Source of the DNA: a virus
Virus record (IMG/VR): IMGVR_UViG_3300009027_000037
Span: 1-23,653 of that record
DNA: 23,653 nt
Reading direction: 5' to 3' (one strand)
The position numbers were made by a program, and so were the translations under genes. Below the pieces are notes generated by a model that saw nothing but the letters and a program-made list of their open reading frames with translations, had not been told where the DNA came from and did not search any database. The stretch's first letter is position 1. Every line of letters starts with the position of its first letter. Shown here piece after piece: positions 15,635 to 22,529 of the stretch.

Positions 15635-16404
15635 TAGATATACACCACTCTGTCATCTTTAAAATAAGATGTACTAGGCCCAAGAAGATTTTCTCTCATG
15701 CTTCTTAGACCTTTCTTGTAGTCTTCTAATGCAAATGCTGATGCTTGGGGATTATCTTTAAACTGATAAAGATAATATCTAGCTTTGGCCGTAACTACAG
15801 TGCTGTAAATATCTGGAAAAACTATTTCATCAGAATAAGCAGACAGCTCTGTAGGAAGATCATAAGCAAAGAACCAAATCTTGTAAGCTTTTTTAGGTAT
15901 AGGGCTTAGCCCAAACTTACGCCCATCAAGACTACGAACCACTGCGTTAGGCTCACCCCAGTTTTGGGTATCTGCATCATCAGCGTTTTCTCTAGTTCTT
16001 CTAAAATCTTTCCATGAATCTATAGTAATGTAACTTAAATTTTTAGAAACATAAGGAGCAGATTCACCGCTGACTCCTATAGTTGTTATATAAAAATTAT
16101 CCCAATCAATAGCTGCATAGTCTGTAGTTAAATTATCACTAGCAGCTTTTAGTTCATACCATCTTGTTCCGGCAGTAGTCTCAACAGAAACATTACCAAA
16201 CATCGGATCTGTAGCACCACTTTCACCTGTAGCCAGAAAAGGCCACTTAGGTTCTTCGGTAACAATATCTAAATAGGCTCTATTAATACAGTCTTTTGCA
16301 TGAGCCTGTATACCAATAGCTGAAGCAAAATTAGAAGAAGTCAGTACAACTTCATTTAATTCTCTTAGCAGCTCATTCGTTAACTGTAAATAAGTCTTAG
16401 CCAT
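15634..16404 (-). CDS. Head-tail adaptor protein (SU10/P22 gp4-type)
   Basis: The 256-residue product begins at ATG 16404, which shares one base with the stop of the upstream tiny gene (TAATG). The N-terminal helices (TYLQLTNELLRELNEVVL ... HAKDCINRAYLDI) are the usual start of ring-forming adaptor proteins. The middle is beta-rich, with an aromatic-rich WDNFYITTIG segment and KFGLSPIPKKAYKIWFFAYDLP. The C-terminal helices (YSTVVTAKARYYLYQFKDNPQASAFALEDYKKGLRSMRENLLG) are likewise typical. Adaptors bind the portal ring and link it to the tail hub encoded next. Length and motif order match adaptors of SU10/phiEco32-like podoviruses as I recall them. Confidence 0.85.
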   Translation of the reverse strand: MAKTYLQLTNELLRELNEVVLTSSNFASAIGIQAHAKDCINRAYLDIVTEEPKWPFLATGESGATDPMFGNVSVETTAGTRWYELKAASDNLTTDYAAIDWDNFYITTIGVSGESAPYVSKNLSYITIDSWKDFRRTRENADDADTQNWGEPNAVVRSLDGRKFGLSPIPKKAYKIWFFAYDLPTELSAYSDEIVFPDIYSTVVTAKARYYLYQFKDNPQASAFALEDYKKGLRSMRENLLGPSTSYFKDDRVVYI

Positions 16405-16550
16405 TATTTTTTATGAACCTTTTGAATTTCAAAGTTAGCAGACTTTGAAGCACCCCGGTGAGATTTGTAGCCATCTTTAGGGTCTTTCATAAGTTTGTAG
16501 CTTTTACCACTCTTCATCCAGTGGTAACCTTCAGGGGCTTGAACTTTCAT
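16404..16550 (-). CDS. Tiny conserved basic protein (48 aa)
   Basis: Starts at ATG 16550, one base after the TAA of the preceding tiny gene, and ends with TAATG at the adaptor start. It encodes MKVQAPEGYHWMKSGKSYKL... with many Lys and aromatic residues: GYHWMKSGKSYKLMKD, then YKSHRGASKSANFEIQKVHKK. The motif order (APxGYHWM ... G-SYKLM ... HxGAS) resembles a small protein I know from marine phages between capsid and adaptor genes. No clear Shine-Dalgarno is present, so translation is probably coupled. A minor virion or assembly role is inferred only from place. Confidence 0.8.
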   Translation of the reverse strand: MKVQAPEGYHWMKSGKSYKLMKDPKDGYKSHRGASKSANFEIQKVHKK

Positions 16551-16551
16551 G

Positions 16552-16701
16552 TTAGCAAGGTTTGGCAGTTTTCATAGCACTACTAACAGAACCGCCTTTG
16601 CTGTATTCACGGCGAGCCATTTTGTTTCCGTTAGCTTTACCGCCTTTGTTATATTTATTATAACCACCGCCCATCATTTTCTTTTTGCCGTAATCCATCA
16701 T
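16552..16701 (-). CDS. Tiny Gly/Lys/Met-rich protein (49 aa)
   Basis: ATG 16701 overlaps the upstream stop as ATGA, with AGAGAGGA seven bases upstream. The product is MMDYGKKKMMGGGYNKYNKG followed by a GKANGNKMARREYSKGGSV segment; it is basic and disordered, ending in AMKTAKPC. Similar short Met/Gly/Lys-rich proteins occur in phage head-tail modules. Function is unknown. The good ribosome binding site and tight coupling support a real gene. Confidence 0.75.
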   Translation of the reverse strand: MMDYGKKKMMGGGYNKYNKGGKANGNKMARREYSKGGSVSSAMKTAKPC

Positions 16702-16868
16702 TTTTTTTCCTCTCTATGATTTACAGGGTTATCAAGATTTCTAAAAATCCTATCATAATTTTCGTCAGCTTTTTTCTTATCTTCGTGTCTATAATATTTA
16801 GCACGGATTTTAACTTTGTTGTTTACGTTAAATCTAACGGGGTTTTGTTCGCTTCCAATTTGAGGCAC
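16698..16868 (-). CDS. Tiny charged protein after the capsid gene (56 aa), GTG start
   Basis: GTG 16868 is preceded by GGAG at seven bases and is the first gene after the capsid terminator. It encodes VPQIGSEQNPVRFNVNNKVK followed by IRAKYYRHEDKKKADENYDRIFRNLDNPVNHREEKK, basic and helical at the C-terminal part. The 'IGS-x-NPVRF ... KVKIRAKYY' core is strongly patterned, unlike random translation. No named family. I infer a structural or head-completion accessory from its place. The gene would need either its own promoter or readthrough of the terminator. Confidence 0.75.
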   Translation of the reverse strand: MPQIGSEQNPVRFNVNNKVKIRAKYYRHEDKKKADENYDRIFRNLDNPVNHREEKK

Positions 16869-16881
16869 TTATAAACTCCAT

Positions 16882-16911
16882 AAATTAAAGGGGGCCATAT
16901 TTCAGACCCCC
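16882..16911 (-). terminator. Rho-independent terminator after the major capsid gene
   Basis: On the minus strand the RNA would read GGGGGUC-UGAAAUAU-GGCCCCC followed by UUUAAUUU. That is a 7-bp, mostly GC stem (arms 16905-16911 and 16890-16896, one G-U pair), an 8-nt loop and a U-rich tail. The stem starts 7 nt past the capsid stop codon. It is the only strong intrinsic terminator I noticed in the window. Confidence 0.85.
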
Positions 16912-16918
16912 GATAATC

Positions 16919-17908
16919 TTAGTCAATACCGTAGAATGCGGATACCAGAGCTTCTGGACGCAGTACTTTGGCTCCATAAACATGGAGGCCACGTACAATG
17001 TCACCAAAGCTGCTTGGATCACGAATTACTTCAGTGTTAACAATAGTCTGAGCAGTACAGGTAGATGACATGTGACCAGCCAGACACTTACCAGCGGCAT
17101 TAGTAGTCGCTGCAATGTTGTTAGTCTTGTACATATCAAATCCACGTAGCTTGCCAGAAGATACCAAGCCATTACGGATTGAACCTTGACCAGCATTGTA
17201 ATCTACAGACAAGAGCTTAGAGTTGCTTTGTACAAGCTGCTCATAGAACTCTGGATTTGCAAGGAACCAACGGCCTTCTTCAGGAACATTTTGCTCGTCA
17301 AGCAGACGGGCCATGTGTGAAAGAACGTCAATTGGATCATGCTCAGAAGCTCCAAAGCCAATGTCAAGATTACCAGCACCGTCAAAAGTACCAGCAGCAA
17401 GGTCAGTAGCACTGTCAGAACCCAGAATGTGATTTGGGCTTGAAGCAGGAACGCCAGCAAACATAGTAGCGATTACGCCTTCGTCAAAAGCATCACGCAA
17501 AGAGTAAGCAGCAGAAGATGCAGCTACTTCGCGGAAGTTAACGTGAGACATATTGCTCTCAATGTCATCTACGATGAATTTAAAAGCATTCGCAGTATCA
17601 ACAACCAGAGTTACCTCTTGGTCGGTCAATTTAGTTGAAGCTACGTCCTGACCACGTTCATACTGGTAGACAGTGATGGTAGGTTCTTTGATGATCTTTA
17701 CAGAATCACCGTAAGCGGAAATCTCCCCGGCATAATCAGTGTTAGTGATTGCCTCGGCTACAGAAGCCTTACGGAAGAAATTCAGTACCGCCTTGCTATA
17801 AATAGCAGGAAGGAAGAATGAATTGTTCTGACCCGCTACGGAGTTCGCAAAGTTAGCATCAGTATCCGTACTCGGCTCAAAATACTGATCGGATTGGTTA
17901 TAAGCCAT
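16919..17908 (-). CDS. Major capsid protein (HK97-fold expected)
   Basis: The 329-residue product starts at ATG 17908 with GAGGT upstream. It follows the scaffold gene and ends in a terminator, as expected for a highly expressed coat gene. Sequence features: an N-terminal arm (SDQYFEPSTDTDANFANSVAG), FFLPAIYSKAVLNFFRKASVAEAITNTDYAG, then GDSVKIIKEPTITVYQYERGQ and LTDQEVTLVVDTANAFKFIVDDIES (a typical 'beta strand, x-F-x-V-DD' spine-helix boundary of podovirus coat proteins). The C-terminal half includes a DEQNVPEEGRWFLANPEFYEQL motif, as in many phage coat proteins. It forms the icosahedral shell. Identification is by motif pattern and synteny; the subfamily is uncertain. Confidence 0.9.
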   Translation of the reverse strand: MAYNQSDQYFEPSTDTDANFANSVAGQNNSFFLPAIYSKAVLNFFRKASVAEAITNTDYAGEISAYGDSVKIIKEPTITVYQYERGQDVASTKLTDQEVTLVVDTANAFKFIVDDIESNMSHVNFREVAASSAAYSLRDAFDEGVIATMFAGVPASSPNHILGSDSATDLAAGTFDGAGNLDIGFGASEHDPIDVLSHMARLLDEQNVPEEGRWFLANPEFYEQLVQSNSKLLSVDYNAGQGSIRNGLVSSGKLRGFDMYKTNNIAATTNAAGKCLAGHMSSTCTAQTIVNTEVIRDPSSFGDIVRGLHVYGAKVLRPEALVSAFYGID

Positions 17909-17934
17909 TTTTAATTACCTCAATAAAAGACAAA

Positions 17935-18774
17935 TTATTTAATTACTCGTCCTTCACTAATTGCTTGATTAATTTCTTCTTGATATTTATCAAACTCAGT
18001 TACGGACATTTTAGCAATTTCCCGTTCAGTCCATATCTTAGGTTGTTTAGTGTCAATGGATTTCGTTTTAGTAGAAACCATATCTGCTGCACTTCCTTGC
18101 GATACAGACTTCCTTTTGGTTGGCTGTGCAGTAATATTATTTTCTATCTTATACAAATCAATCGCTTTACTAGCTAAACCAGCATTATTAGGATTATTAT
18201 AAATCCAATCCTGTATTTGATCCGGTTGAGCTTTGGCCCATTCATGAAACTTTTCATTACCCCGAATGTCCTCAAAGTCGGGATGCCTTTGACGCAACTC
18301 AACTTCAGCTTCTTTCTTGGCTATGTCTGCTTCACGTTGCTTCAGTGAAACTAGCTCTTGGCGTATATCTGCCAGTTGCTGTTCGTTCTGAAAGTGAGCT
18401 ACAGTCTCTACCGTTTCATACAGATCAGGATTCTTTTTCCTGAAAGCTTCTATCTCTTCAACAGTTTTAGGAGCTTGGTACTGGGGAGCATTTGTTTTTG
18501 CTTCGGCCAACAGTTCTTGCTCACGCTGTTTAAATTCAGAAACTTTACTATCGTAATGCTTCTTTAGATCGTCATAGCGTTTCTTATAATTTACATCCTT
18601 AGACTCTTTTTTTTCAGGGGCTTCAGCTTCTTCGCTGGAGGTGGCCTTAGAAGGTTCAGGTGCAAAGAAAAGGCCATCAGCACTCTCCATGCGGGGAGTT
18701 TCGCCTTTGTGCCAATCTTTCTTCATGTTATAAGGATTTGCTTCTTGTTCCTCTAGTTTTTCTGCAACAGTCAT
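17935..18774 (-). CDS. Capsid scaffolding/assembly protein
   Basis: The 279-residue product starts at ATG 18774 with GGAGAAG upstream. It is very charged and mostly helical, with an acidic disordered N-terminus (residues 1-60), a long coiled-coil (about 62-160: KKRYDDLKKHYDSKVSEFKQREQELLAE ... ELVSLKQREADIAKKEAEVELRQ), then the patterned RHPDFEDIRGNEKFHEWAKAQP ... DWIYNNPNNAGLASKAIDLYK segment. A basic region (TKRKSVSQGS) and a helical C-terminus that would bind the coat protein follow. This order is typical of podovirus scaffolds, and the gene lies directly upstream of the capsid gene. It is expected in the procapsid and absent from the mature virion. Confidence 0.88.
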   Translation of the reverse strand: MTVAEKLEEQEANPYNMKKDWHKGETPRMESADGLFFAPEPSKATSSEEAEAPEKKESKDVNYKKRYDDLKKHYDSKVSEFKQREQELLAEAKTNAPQYQAPKTVEEIEAFRKKNPDLYETVETVAHFQNEQQLADIRQELVSLKQREADIAKKEAEVELRQRHPDFEDIRGNEKFHEWAKAQPDQIQDWIYNNPNNAGLASKAIDLYKIENNITAQPTKRKSVSQGSAADMVSTKTKSIDTKQPKIWTEREIAKMSVTEFDKYQEEINQAISEGRVIK

Positions 18775-18789
18775 GTTACTTCTCCAAAC

Positions 18790-18865
18790 GGGGCTTGTTG
18801 TCTACAAGGTAGCCTATTCTAAATGTCTCGTCAGACTGATAGGGGCTTGTTCCTTCAAGGTAGCC
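18790..18865. repeat. Tandem direct repeat of 24-25 bp in the scaffold leader
   Basis: Plus-strand copies GGGGCTTGTTGTCTACAAGG (18790-18809, extending to TAGCC at 18814) and GGGGCTTGTTCCTTCAAGG (18842-18860, extending to TAGCC at 18865) differ in the middle only. Each can fold weakly (for example CTTGT/ACAAG in the first). They occupy most of the 94-bp gap between the scaffold start and the upstream gene's stop. In the upstream gene's frame they read GYLEGTSP and GYLVDNKP. Confidence 0.75.
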
Positions 18866-18868
18866 GTG

Positions 18869-19837
18869 TTAACGAATACTCGGCATTCTGTTTGCTCCAG
18901 CCATTTGACGCTGAATCTTTTCTTCGTCAGTTAAAGCTGTTTGTGTGGTATCAGAAGGCCGACTCATTAAGCCACCATCATAAGCACGTTCAGCCTCGTC
19001 CATCATAACTTGGAGGTTGTCAGCACCTAATTGATCGGTAGCTTTTTTAGTGAATACAAACTCTCCGTCAGATAATCTAGCGGGTATTGAGTCCGATACA
19101 CCAGTTCCGGGGCCTTCAACTTCTCCGGCCCCAGAAAACTCAGAAGCAGTCATCACAACTTTGTCTATAATAGCACTAAGCTGTGGGTCTGATTCTAGAG
19201 CATTCTTTAAATATTCTTGTTCGGTAGGATCAAGTGTTTCATTGATTACATAACCAAAATAGTCTTGCTCCATCTGTTCATCAGGGAGCTGTGAAGCTTT
19301 GGCTTCTGCCATTTCTTCGGGTGGTATGTTTGGGTAGGTATCTTGAGGAACGCCTTCAGTAGGAACCATCATAGACCCACCTCCCGCCATTCTAAACAAA
19401 GGCTGTTGTTGTTTTGCAGCCTCCATTAAACCACCCATTTGCTTGGCGGCTCTAGATTGAGCATAAGCAATTGCAAGAGCTTGATCTCTAGAAGTTACGG
19501 TATCGCCAGAGCTAGACTTTAATTTACCTGCTCCAAATTCTTCCATTACAGTTTTAAATTTAGCTTTGTTCACAATACCACCTGTGTTCCTGTATTTACG
19601 TGCTGTTTCCGCAGCTTTTTCAGGCTGCTTAGAATGCTGTCTTCCTTTTGCAGTATCTTCTCTTTTCTTTTTTGTACTTGCTGCATATTCAGAACTAGAC
19701 ATAGCCTTGATAGCTTTTTCAGGCAGATACCTTTCACCTGTAGCTTCAGAGCCTTGAGTGGAAGGCTTACCGCTTTTGGTTCTCCACTTCTGAGATGTCC
19801 AATCTTTAAGAGATTGCTGAGACTTTTTTAATGTCAT
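18869..19837 (-). CDS. Multidomain virion protein: DUF5872-like + DUF6496-like + GTSDSIPA-type domain (322 aa)
   Basis: Start ATG 19837, overlapping the previous tiny gene by 32 nt. Residues 5-85 (SQQSLKDWTSQKWRTKSGKPS ... GERYLPEKAIKAMSSSEYAAST ... PEKAAETARKYR) match the DUF5872 pattern. Residues 94-130 (FKTVMEEFGAGKLKSSSGDTVTSRDQALAIAYAQS) match DUF6496. Residues 240-285 (EGPGTGVSDSIPARLSDGEFVFTKKATDQLG) carry the GPGTGxSDSIPAxLSDGEFV motif of many phage structural proteins. The segment between is acidic (about 164-235). The C-terminus has GLMSRP (289-294) and ends MAGANRMPSIR. It is probably a head-associated or tail-associated protein; the function of these domains is not known to me. 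The downstream frame continues for 30 codons after the TAA. Confidence 0.85.
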   Translation of the reverse strand: MTLKKSQQSLKDWTSQKWRTKSGKPSTQGSEATGERYLPEKAIKAMSSSEYAASTKKKREDTAKGRQHSKQPEKAAETARKYRNTGGIVNKAKFKTVMEEFGAGKLKSSSGDTVTSRDQALAIAYAQSRAAKQMGGLMEAAKQQQPLFRMAGGGSMMVPTEGVPQDTYPNIPPEEMAEAKASQLPDEQMEQDYFGYVINETLDPTEQEYLKNALESDPQLSAIIDKVVMTASEFSGAGEVEGPGTGVSDSIPARLSDGEFVFTKKATDQLGADNLQVMMDEAERAYDGGLMSRPSDTTQTALTDEEKIQRQMAGANRMPSIR

Positions 19838-19916
19838 CTTGCTTCTCTGCGTCTTTTATCCATTCATCATATGAAACAAGTTTTTTCTGAAGAGGACTCC
19901 AAAACAAACCTTTCAC
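19806..19916 (-). CDS. Tiny protein overlapping its neighbours (36 aa), GTG start
   Basis: GTG 19916 overlaps the stop of the 57-aa gene (GTGA), and the frame ends at TAA inside the start of the DUF5872 gene. The product, VKGLFWSPLQKKLVSYDEWI followed by KDAEKQDDIKKVSAIS, has a non-random look (FWSPxxKKLVSYDEWI) reminiscent of small conserved phage proteins. It depends on a GTG start and coupling. It is weaker evidence than for the other small genes because it is short and overlaps at both ends. Confidence 0.6.
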   Translation of the reverse strand: MKGLFWSPLQKKLVSYDEWIKDAEKQDDIKKVSAIS

Positions 19917-20086
19917 TTGTAACCGCCGCCTTTGGCTTTGTATTCTTTAGCAAGCATCTGGGCTTTACGCGCTGACCACTGTCCGGGTTTACCACCTTTA
20001 CCAGCAGCTTTAATTTTATTAAAAAGATTCTTTCGCATTGTGGGCTTAGTATAATTACCAGCCTCGTTCACTCTGCTCTTAGACAT
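19913..20086 (-). CDS. Small conserved basic phage protein, SKSRVNEAGNYTKP type (57 aa)
   Basis: ATG 20086, preceded by AAAGGTAA and overlapping the upstream stop by 8 nt. The product MSKSRVNEAGNYTKPTMRKN continues LFNKIKAAGKGGKPGQWSARKAQMLAKEYKAKGGGYK, a strongly conserved pattern I recognise in many marine and freshwater phages next to DUF5872 genes. It is very basic. The function is unknown to me; the conserved KGGKPGQWSARKAQMLA block suggests a nucleic-acid or partner-binding role. Confidence 0.88.
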   Translation of the reverse strand: MSKSRVNEAGNYTKPTMRKNLFNKIKAAGKGGKPGQWSARKAQMLAKEYKAKGGGYK

Positions 20087-20303
20087 CTAAATTACCTTTT
20101 TCTACTTCATAAATTTCATTAACAATTTTTAATTTTTCTTCGGCTGTCGCAACTTGTTCAATCAGTTTATCTACTTCTTCTACAATATCTGGATGTTCAG
20201 CTACACCCACAGCATTAGAAAAATAATTTGCTATGTTTACTTGTAGCCCATGCATATCAGCTTCGTATTTAGCTGCTAATGCGTCCAATATCATTAAAGA
20301 CAT
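20079..20303 (-). CDS. Small acidic helical protein (74 aa)
   Basis: ATG 20303 is used: it lies 4 nt after the TAG of the preceding gene, with AAAGAG as ribosome binding site. A longer frame from ATG 20327 would overlap that gene. The product MSLMILDALAAKYEADMHGL continues QVNIANYFSNAVGVAEHPDIVEEVDKLIEQVATAEEKL. The 'LDxLAAKYEA ... Y-x-NxVGVxEHPDIxEEVDxL' pattern is familiar from small proteins downstream of phage portal genes. Acidic and all-helical; role unknown, perhaps head assembly. Confidence 0.82.
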   Translation of the reverse strand: MSLMILDALAAKYEADMHGLQVNIANYFSNAVGVAEHPDIVEEVDKLIEQVATAEEKLKIVNEIYEVEKGNLDV

Positions 20304-20307
20304 ATTT

Positions 20308-20529
20308 CTACTCTTTGGCAAAATCATTTACGTTATCCCGCAACTTCTCTAAGCGTTCCAGAGAATTCACTCTCCCCTGACTGCGGTACATTTCCAGTTC
20401 CGATGTTGCCACCGCCAGTACCCGTAACTCCGACATCTTGGCCTTCTGGAGGTAATCCTTCAGGGCCTCCCACATCTCCGGGTTGTTCACTAGCGGCTTG
20501 AGCCTCCTGACCAGTGCCTTGTCCAGCAT
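20308..20529 (-). CDS. Small helical protein overprinted on the portal 3' end (73 aa)
   Basis: ATG 20529 lies inside the portal gene in a different frame, with AGGA seven bases upstream. The last 197 nt of the portal frame (portal residues 663-727, a Gly/Pro/Glu-rich tail) are shared. The product MLDKALVRRLKPLVNNPEMW continues EALKDYLQKAKMSELRVLAVATSELEMYRSQGRVNSLERLEKLRDNV, a well-formed helical sequence of the type seen after portal genes in related phages. The next gene starts just after its stop, so the operon order supports it. The function is unknown. Confidence 0.8.
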   Translation of the reverse strand: MLDKALVRRLKPLVNNPEMWEALKDYLQKAKMSELRVLAVATSELEMYRSQGRVNSLERLEKLRDNVNDFAKE

Positions 20530-22516
20530 TTTGTAATCCTATGATTCTAGCCATCACAGCGGCTTCTTCTGGATCATTCAATAGTTCTTCTGGGTCAAGT
20601 TCTAATGAATAAGCCAGTTCGCTGATAAGCTTGTTAATTTTAATAAATGGTGCAATTGAAGGATTTTGCGCTGTTTGCAAGAACATTGTCAAGCGTTGAC
20701 TACGTACTTCTTTTTGCATCAGGCTGTTAGTACCTGTAGCTTTTACTTCTAGATCTCCTTCTATATTTAGTTTATTATCTAAAAACTGCATATTCCACTG
20801 ATAATAAGCTTCGCCCAAAGGACGCAACAGAAAATCGTCTAGATTTTTTATAACTGTTTTGATGTTTAGTGAGGCTGCACCTAAAAGCATGGACATACCA
20901 GATGCGGTACGTGTCATGCTCTGTACACCTGTTTGCCCGTGTGAGTAACTAGGAATACCTGTTTGCTCGTCTGCAAGCTGCCGGAAACGATCAAACATCA
21001 TCATGTTTTCATTGGATGTATTAGGAAACTTTACGCCATTAATAGCCTGTCCGGGTACTCCAGCTTGACGCTTAAAGATCTTCCCCGGATATATCTCCAT
21101 GCTTTGACCACCCACAAGAGAAGACTCGTCAACATCAAATACTAGAGAGCCTGACAGGGCAAGGTTATCAATAGCCATACGTGCATGACCATTCATAATC
21201 TTTTGAGAGTCATCCATGTTTTCGGCAACACCAATGCCAAAGAAACTGTATGGATTACGCTCATAAGGAAAAGCATTGTAAGGAATACGATGAGGCGTAA
21301 ACGGATTAACAACAGCCCTGAGTATATTACCATTACATACCCAAGCGTTTATTTGTACTTCGTCTAAGTCATCAGTATCTTCAGGAAGCTCCATGCCAAC
21401 TTGCTTGGCATATTCAGCATCCATGATGCCCCAATACTCCAAGACTTCGTACTGACCGGAGCCATAGTCTTCTGAGCGTTGGTCATCTTTTAGTTCGTGT
21501 TCGTAATGCTCCGGCTCGTAGTTAGGCCCCATCTGTAGAGTAGCACGTATAGCATCCTTATCAAAATAAGGCATACGGGCCAAAGCACGTACTTGTGACT
21601 TGTTCATCTTGTGACGATGGAAAGCGTATTCGCATTCATCCATGTTAGTTGCGTTAGGATCTGGAAAGAAATCCCAGATGCTAACAAACTCTATGCGGGG
21701 TACTCGTACTTCTACTGGATTGTATTCTCTCTGACCCTCTGCGTTTTCTTCCCAACGATTCAGAGTTTTATTAAAATTAAATGGGCCTTTAACAATACCT
21801 GTGCCAAACAACGCACATTCAAACAGTGCATTACGTATCTCGCTAGATCCTTTAGACTCTTCTATCTGATCATGGATAAGTTTTTCCATGCGTCTAGCGG
21901 CTTCTTGTGCTGGCTTGGTTTCGTAAAACTGTGGGATAGCAGAGCCACCATCAGTCAACACATCCTTCAGCACAGCATCTATATCTTCTGTTTCTCCCTT
22001 ATTATAGGTTGCCCCGGCATTTAAGACCTGTTTTCCGTCACCTGCATACCCTACATCGTAAGGATTAGTTGCGCTAGGCTCCGGGGCTGGCGAGCTAGTC
22101 TCAATGCTGGGAACCGGATTTTGCGTGTCTAGATGAGCGTACTCAGCTACACCTTCCGGCATCTTTGTTTCAGATATTCCAATTGGGAGCTTATTGGAAC
22201 CAAAGACTACATCAACTAGCTGACCAAAAGCAGCAAGCACTTTAGTTTTAGTTACTTTTACAAATACTCTAGATTTTTCTGATTCTCTAAACTTATAGTG
22301 CTTGGGGTACAATCCACGGTAATTATGATAGCCAGTTATCCAACGCTTTTCGTCATGATCTCTAGCATCCTTGGCTGATTGATAACGATCATAAATAACG
22401 CCAGTAAATTGATTGTGAAGGGACTCCTCAAGGTTAAGTGTCTTACCCTGCTCGCCCTCTACATCTTGAAAATAGACGTTATTAGCGTTATCTGTTATTG
22501 AGTTTTTATCAGCCAT
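20333..22516 (-). CDS. Portal protein (SU10/P22-like size)
   Basis: I chose ATG 22516 (AGGT seven bases upstream, 13 nt after the terminase stop) over a TTG eight codons earlier. The 727-residue product is close to P22 portal length. Motifs: an N-terminal helical region with YDRYQSAKDARDHDEKRWI; VPRIEFVSIWDFFPDPNATNMDECEY (a typical portal wing pattern 'SIWDFFPDP'); NPFTPHRIPYNAFPYERNPYSFFG; a MDDSQKIMNGHARMAIDN helix; MTRTASGMSMLLGAASLNIKTVIKNLDDFLLRPLG (stem/clip helix); and a low-complexity Gly/Pro/Glu tail. It forms the dodecameric channel at one vertex that takes terminase during packaging and the adaptor after. The tail is overprinted by the next gene. Confidence 0.9.
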   Translation of the reverse strand: MADKNSITDNANNVYFQDVEGEQGKTLNLEESLHNQFTGVIYDRYQSAKDARDHDEKRWITGYHNYRGLYPKHYKFRESEKSRVFVKVTKTKVLAAFGQLVDVVFGSNKLPIGISETKMPEGVAEYAHLDTQNPVPSIETSSPAPEPSATNPYDVGYAGDGKQVLNAGATYNKGETEDIDAVLKDVLTDGGSAIPQFYETKPAQEAARRMEKLIHDQIEESKGSSEIRNALFECALFGTGIVKGPFNFNKTLNRWEENAEGQREYNPVEVRVPRIEFVSIWDFFPDPNATNMDECEYAFHRHKMNKSQVRALARMPYFDKDAIRATLQMGPNYEPEHYEHELKDDQRSEDYGSGQYEVLEYWGIMDAEYAKQVGMELPEDTDDLDEVQINAWVCNGNILRAVVNPFTPHRIPYNAFPYERNPYSFFGIGVAENMDDSQKIMNGHARMAIDNLALSGSLVFDVDESSLVGGQSMEIYPGKIFKRQAGVPGQAINGVKFPNTSNENMMMFDRFRQLADEQTGIPSYSHGQTGVQSMTRTASGMSMLLGAASLNIKTVIKNLDDFLLRPLGEAYYQWNMQFLDNKLNIEGDLEVKATGTNSLMQKEVRSQRLTMFLQTAQNPSIAPFIKINKLISELAYSLELDPEELLNDPEEAAVMARIIGLQNAGQGTGQEAQAASEQPGDVGGPEGLPPEGQDVGVTGTGGGNIGTGNVPQSGESEFSGTLREVAG

Positions 22517-22529
22517 ACTATTACCTATA

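Noticed and set aside
20303-20327. Longer 82-residue version of the gene after the portal (ATG 20327)
   Set aside because: It would overlap the 73-residue gene. ATG 20303 follows that gene's stop by 4 nt and matches the usual protein start.
21611-22024. 137-codon plus-strand frame opposite the portal gene
   Set aside because: It is antisense to a well-supported portal gene, is Cys/Phe-rich with no recognisable pattern and has no neighbours on its strand.
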